From contig CABURZ010000020.1 of NCBI GenBank assembly GCA_902494065.1, positions 1 through 18,005 on the forward strand: 18,005 nucleotides of DNA, given 5' to 3'. The stretch comes from an uncultured Sneathia sp. (lineage in GTDB: Bacteria; Fusobacteriota; Fusobacteriia; Fusobacteriales; Leptotrichiaceae). Both the position numbers and the translations under genes were made by a program. The notes under the pieces are model-generated. The model had not been told where the DNA came from, did no database searches, and saw only the letters and a list, made by a program, of their open reading frames with translations. Below are positions 15,925 through 18,005 of the stretch, piece after piece (the stretch's first letter is position 1; each line of letters starts with the position of its first letter).

Positions 15925-16763
15925 ATATTTTATGCTTTGATATAGGTGGAACAAGTATAAAATATACTTTATTTAAAAATGAAAATTTAAAAAATATAGA
16001 AGTTTTATCTGAAAAAACAAGTAATAATATTTTAAAACAAGTTATAAATATAATAGAAAGATATGAAAATATTGATGCAATTGGTATATCTAGTGCTGGA
16101 GTTATAGATAATATTCAAGGCAAGGTAATATATTCAGGACCTACTATACCTAATTATATAGGAACTGAACATAAAAAAGAAATAGAAAAAAGATTTAATA
16201 TTCCATGTTTTGTTGAAAATGATGTAAATTCAGCTGCATATGGAGAATATGTAGATAATAACTATGAAGGTCCTTTATTTTGAATGACTGTTGGTACAGG
16301 TGTTGGTGGAGCTGTTATTATAAACGATAAAGTTTATACAGGAGCTTCTTTTTCAGCTTGTGAAATAGGATATATGCCATTAAAAGGAGGATGTTATCAA
16401 GATATAGCTTCTAGCAAGTTTTTAACAGATACTGTAAGTAAAAAAATAGGAAGAAAAGTAGATGGTATTTATGTTTTTGAAAATGCTAAAAAAGGAGATG
16501 AAATTTGCCTAGATAGCATAGATGAAATGGTAGATAATTTATCTTATGGTATAGTAAATATAATATATATTTTAAATCCTAAAACCATAGTTATAGGTGG
16601 TGGAATAACAGCACAAAGGGATATTTTAGAGCCACTAATAATTAAAAAAGTTAATGAAAAATTGATAGATAAAAAATTTATTACAGATATTAAACTTGCA
16701 ACATTAGAAAATATGGCAGGTCTTTACGGGATTTACTATATTACTAGAAAGGGAATAAAATGA
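15921..16763 (+). pseudogene. nanK: N-acetylmannosamine kinase (ROK family), interrupted by in-frame TGA at codon 121
   Basis: ROK-family sugar kinase that would phosphorylate ManNAc at O6, the step before NanE. The frame starts at an ATG overlapping the nanE stop (ATGA). The first 120 codons encode the small lobe with DIGGTSIKY (7-15) and catalytic Asp101 in FVENDVNSAAYGE. A TGA then occurs at 16281-16283. The same frame continues at once with ATG: MTVGTGVGGAVI, the nucleotide-binding glycine motif, then CEIGYM, FQD-like CYQDIASSKFL, and IVIGGGI, to the normal end (TGA 16761-16763). The ROK zinc motif (CxCGxxGC) is absent, as in some other NanK proteins. No frameshift or indel is seen; a single base change from a Leu (TTA) or Cys (TGT/TGC) codon would explain the stop. 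Either a recent pseudogene, a sequencing error, or two chains made by restart at 16284. Confidence 0.85.
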
Positions 16764-17686
16764 AATACGATTTAGAAAAATTTAAAGGAATTTTTATGGC
16801 ACTTTACTCAGCATATGACGATAATGGAAATGTTTCATAAGAAAGAGCTAAGCAATTAACTCGTTATTATATACAAAAAGGTGTTAAAGGTCTTTATGTT
16901 GGAGGCTCATCAGGTGAGGGAATTTTGCAAAATGAAAATGAGCGTAAATTAATGTTAGAAGCTGTAATGAGTGAAGCACGTGGGAAATTAACAGTTATAG
17001 CTCATATAGGTTCAAATTCAACTGTTGAATCAGTAAGGTTAGCAAAACATGCGAAGAGTCTTGGAGTTGATGCAGTATCTTCTATTCCATGTGTATATTA
17101 TGGATTTTCACCTAAAGCTATACAAAGACATTGGGAAGAAATGATAAATGCTACAGATTTGCCGTTCATAATTTACCATATACCTCAAACAACAAGATTT
17201 AATTTACATATGAGTTTATTTGAACATATGGCTTCAAATGAAAAAGTAATAGGAATTAAATGTTCTAGTGAAAGCACCTTTGAATTGCAACAATTTAAAT
17301 ATCATGGAACAAGGGTAAAAAATGGAGAATTTATTGTATTTAATGGACCAGATGAACAATTTGTAGCAGGACGTATGATAGGTGCAGATTCAGGTATAGG
17401 TGGAACATATGGAGTTATGCCTGAGTTATTTATGAAATTAGATGAATTAATTAAAAATAATGAAATAGAAAAAGCACGTGAATTACAAAATGAAGTAAAT
17501 GAAATAATATGTAAGCTTTTATCAGGACCGTCTTTATACGGAGTATGTAAATATATATTAGAATTGAGAGGAATAAAGACTGGTAGTCCAAGACTTCCTA
17601 TGTTACCTATAGAAACTGATGAACAAAAAGAATTCTGTTCAAAAATTAATGATTTAATTAATGATACAATAAAAAAATGGAAATAA
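16760..17686 (+). pseudogene. nanA: N-acetylneuraminate lyase, interrupted by in-frame TAA at codon 27
   Basis: Would cleave sialic acid to ManNAc and pyruvate. The start ATG at 16760 overlaps the nanK stop (ATGA). MKYDLEKFKGIFMALYSAYD begins normally, then TAA appears at 16838-16840 just after GNVS, where the family has a polar residue leading into ERAKQLTRYYIQKGVKGLYVG. The frame stays open after it for 281 codons with intact catalytic features: GGSSGEG (pyruvate carboxylate site), Tyr139 in IIYHIPQTTRF, Schiff-base Lys167 in GIKCSSES, and GIGGTYGVMPELF. A single change from GAA, CAA or AAA would create the stop. The next plausible in-frame starts (TTG 16925 and later) fall after GGSSGEG, so a restarted product should be inactive. 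With the nanK stop, this points to recent loss of the pathway. Confidence 0.88.
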
Positions 17687-17712
17687 TAGCTAGTATACAA
17701 CTAGCTATTTTT
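17685..17712 (+). terminator. Rho-independent terminator after nan operon
   Basis: Ten-bp inverted repeat AATAGCTAGT / ACTAGCTATT with a 5-nt ATACA loop, followed by TTTT. It begins inside the nanA stop codon and isolates the nan operon from the tRNA cluster. Confidence 0.85.
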
Positions 17713-17728
17713 AATTGCTAAAAAAAGG

Positions 17729-17757
17729 TTGACAATGATTTTAAAAAATGGTAATAT
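17729..17757 (+). promoter_or_regulatory. Strong sigma-70 promoter for tRNA cluster
   Basis: Perfect -35 TTGACA (17729-17734), exactly 17 bp, then -10 TAATAT (17752-17757). Predicted start near 17764, about 6 nt before the first tRNA. This is the closest match to consensus of any promoter in the window, as expected for stable RNA. Confidence 0.85.
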
Positions 17758-17769
17758 ATTTGAGTAAAT

Positions 17770-17859
17770 GGGCAGATGTCCGAACTGGCTAAGGAACCGG
17801 TCTTGAAAACCGGCGAAGGTGTGAAAGCCGTCTGGGTTCGAATCCCAGTCTGCCCGCCA
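17770..17859 (+). tRNA. tRNA-Ser (anticodon UGA)
   Basis: Acceptor stem GGGCAGA / TCTGCCC, discriminator G and encoded CCA (17857-17859). Anticodon arm CCGGT-CTTGAAA-ACCGG gives TGA at positions 34-36, which reads UCA and other UCN serine codons. The long variable arm is typical of tRNA-Ser, and the T arm contains GGTTCGAATCC. It is not a stop-codon suppressor: UGA here is the anticodon. Confidence 0.97.
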
Positions 17860-17860
17860 T

Positions 17861-17952
17861 GGTGAAGTGTTAGAGTGGCCGAATATGCTCCCCTGCTAAG
17901 GGAGTGTCCAAGTAATATTGGACCGAGGGTTCAAATCCCTCCTTCACCGCCA
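17861..17952 (+). tRNA. tRNA-Ser (anticodon GCU)
   Basis: Starts one base after the previous CCA. Acceptor stem GGTGAAG / CTTCACC, discriminator G, encoded CCA. Anticodon arm CTCCC-CTGCTAA-GGGAG gives GCT, reading AGU and AGC. A long variable arm (GTCCAAGTAATATTGGAC region) confirms the serine type; T-loop GGTTCAAATCC. Confidence 0.97.
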
Positions 17953-17956
17953 TTAT

Positions 17957-18005
17957 GTGCTTCTAGCTCAATGGATTAGAGCGTCTGGCTACGGACCAGA
18001 AGGTT
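17957..18005 (+). tRNA. tRNA-Arg (anticodon ACG), truncated by window edge
   Basis: Only the 5' half is present: acceptor strand GTGCTTC, D arm TAGCTCAATGGATTAGAGC, anticodon arm TCTGG-CTACGGA-CCAGA with ACG, expected to be edited to ICG and to read CGU/CGC/CGA. The sequence then ends in AGGTT of the variable region. Confidence 0.9.

Noticed and set aside
16281..16283. TGA in nanK read as tryptophan (code 4) or selenocysteine
   Set aside because: TGA ends opuC, ybeY and nanE normally and TGG encodes Trp throughout, so code 4 does not fit. The position is a hydrophobic strand residue in ROK kinases, not a catalytic Cys, and no clear SECIS-like hairpin follows. The TAA in nanA also needs a separate explanation.
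17302..17700. 132-residue minus-strand frame opposite nanA
   Set aside because: Shadow of the nanA frame, whose plus-strand translation carries recognisable lyase motifs; the minus translation shows none.
17770..17859. tRNA with TGA anticodon as a suppressor of the nanK TGA stop
   Set aside because: The anticodon UGA pairs with UCA, not with the UGA stop codon. This is an ordinary tRNA-Ser; none of the three tRNAs seen could read UGA or UAA.
17770..18005. Mobile element or integration site at the tRNA cluster
   Set aside because: tRNA 3' ends are common integration sites, but no integrase, direct repeat of a tRNA end or transposase remnant is visible in the window.
1..18005. CRISPR array, insertion sequence, toxin-antitoxin or defence genes
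   Set aside because: No regularly spaced repeats, transposase motifs, terminal inverted repeats or toxin/antitoxin pairs were seen; the window is mainly housekeeping and metabolic genes.

Overview
The window is very AT-rich, gene-dense bacterial DNA using the standard code: TGA ends opuC, ybeY and nanE, while Trp is TGG. Gram-negative-style envelope genes sit beside Firmicutes-like gene orders (pgpH-ybeY-dgkA, glmS with a ribozyme leader, ATGA-coupled nanE-nanK-nanA). Together with the extreme AT bias this suggests a low-GC Fusobacteriota member, perhaps Leptotrichiaceae (Sneathia/Streptobacillus-like). That placement is inference from style, not a database result.

Layout: (1) 1-2166, the end of an osmolyte (glycine betaine/choline/carnitine) ABC transporter operon: a permease fused to its binding protein, then a short ATPase, then a terminator. 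(2) 2179-6211, a glmS ribozyme leader followed by tightly packed glmS-ung-murE, linking amino-sugar supply to peptidoglycan synthesis. (3) 6196-7340, a solitary PotD-like lipoprotein with its own promoter and a terminator shared with the converging genes. (4) 7339-9973 on the minus strand, pcrA/uvrD helicase followed 10 bp later by a secreted permuted NlpC/P60-like (YiiX-type) protein. (5) 10096-14333, divergent from pcrA, an operon pgpH (c-di-AMP phosphodiesterase)-ybeY-dgkA/PAP2 fusion-ppaC. (6) 14315-15085 on the minus strand, a stand-alone PAP2 phosphatase. (7) 15187-17712, a sialic-acid catabolic operon nanE-nanK-nanA. (8) 17729-18005, a strong promoter driving tRNA-Ser(UGA), tRNA-Ser(GCU) and tRNA-Arg(ACG), the last cut by the window edge.

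The most striking feature is in the sialic-acid operon. nanE is intact, but nanK has an in-frame TGA at codon 121 and nanA an in-frame TAA at codon 27. Both reading frames are otherwise open and keep their catalytic motifs. This looks like very recent inactivation of the pathway (or two base-call errors). nanK also has a twist: the TGA is followed at once by an ATG at the boundary between its two lobes, so a two-chain kinase is conceivable.

Several genes share an envelope theme: glmS (glucosamine-6-P), murE (UDP-MurNAc-tripeptide), the DgkA-PAP2 fusion and the separate PAP2 protein (both candidates for undecaprenyl phosphate metabolism), pgpH (c-di-AMP, tied to osmolyte control) and the osmolyte transporter. 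No intergenic stretch exceeds 300 bases; the longest is the 230-base glmS leader region.
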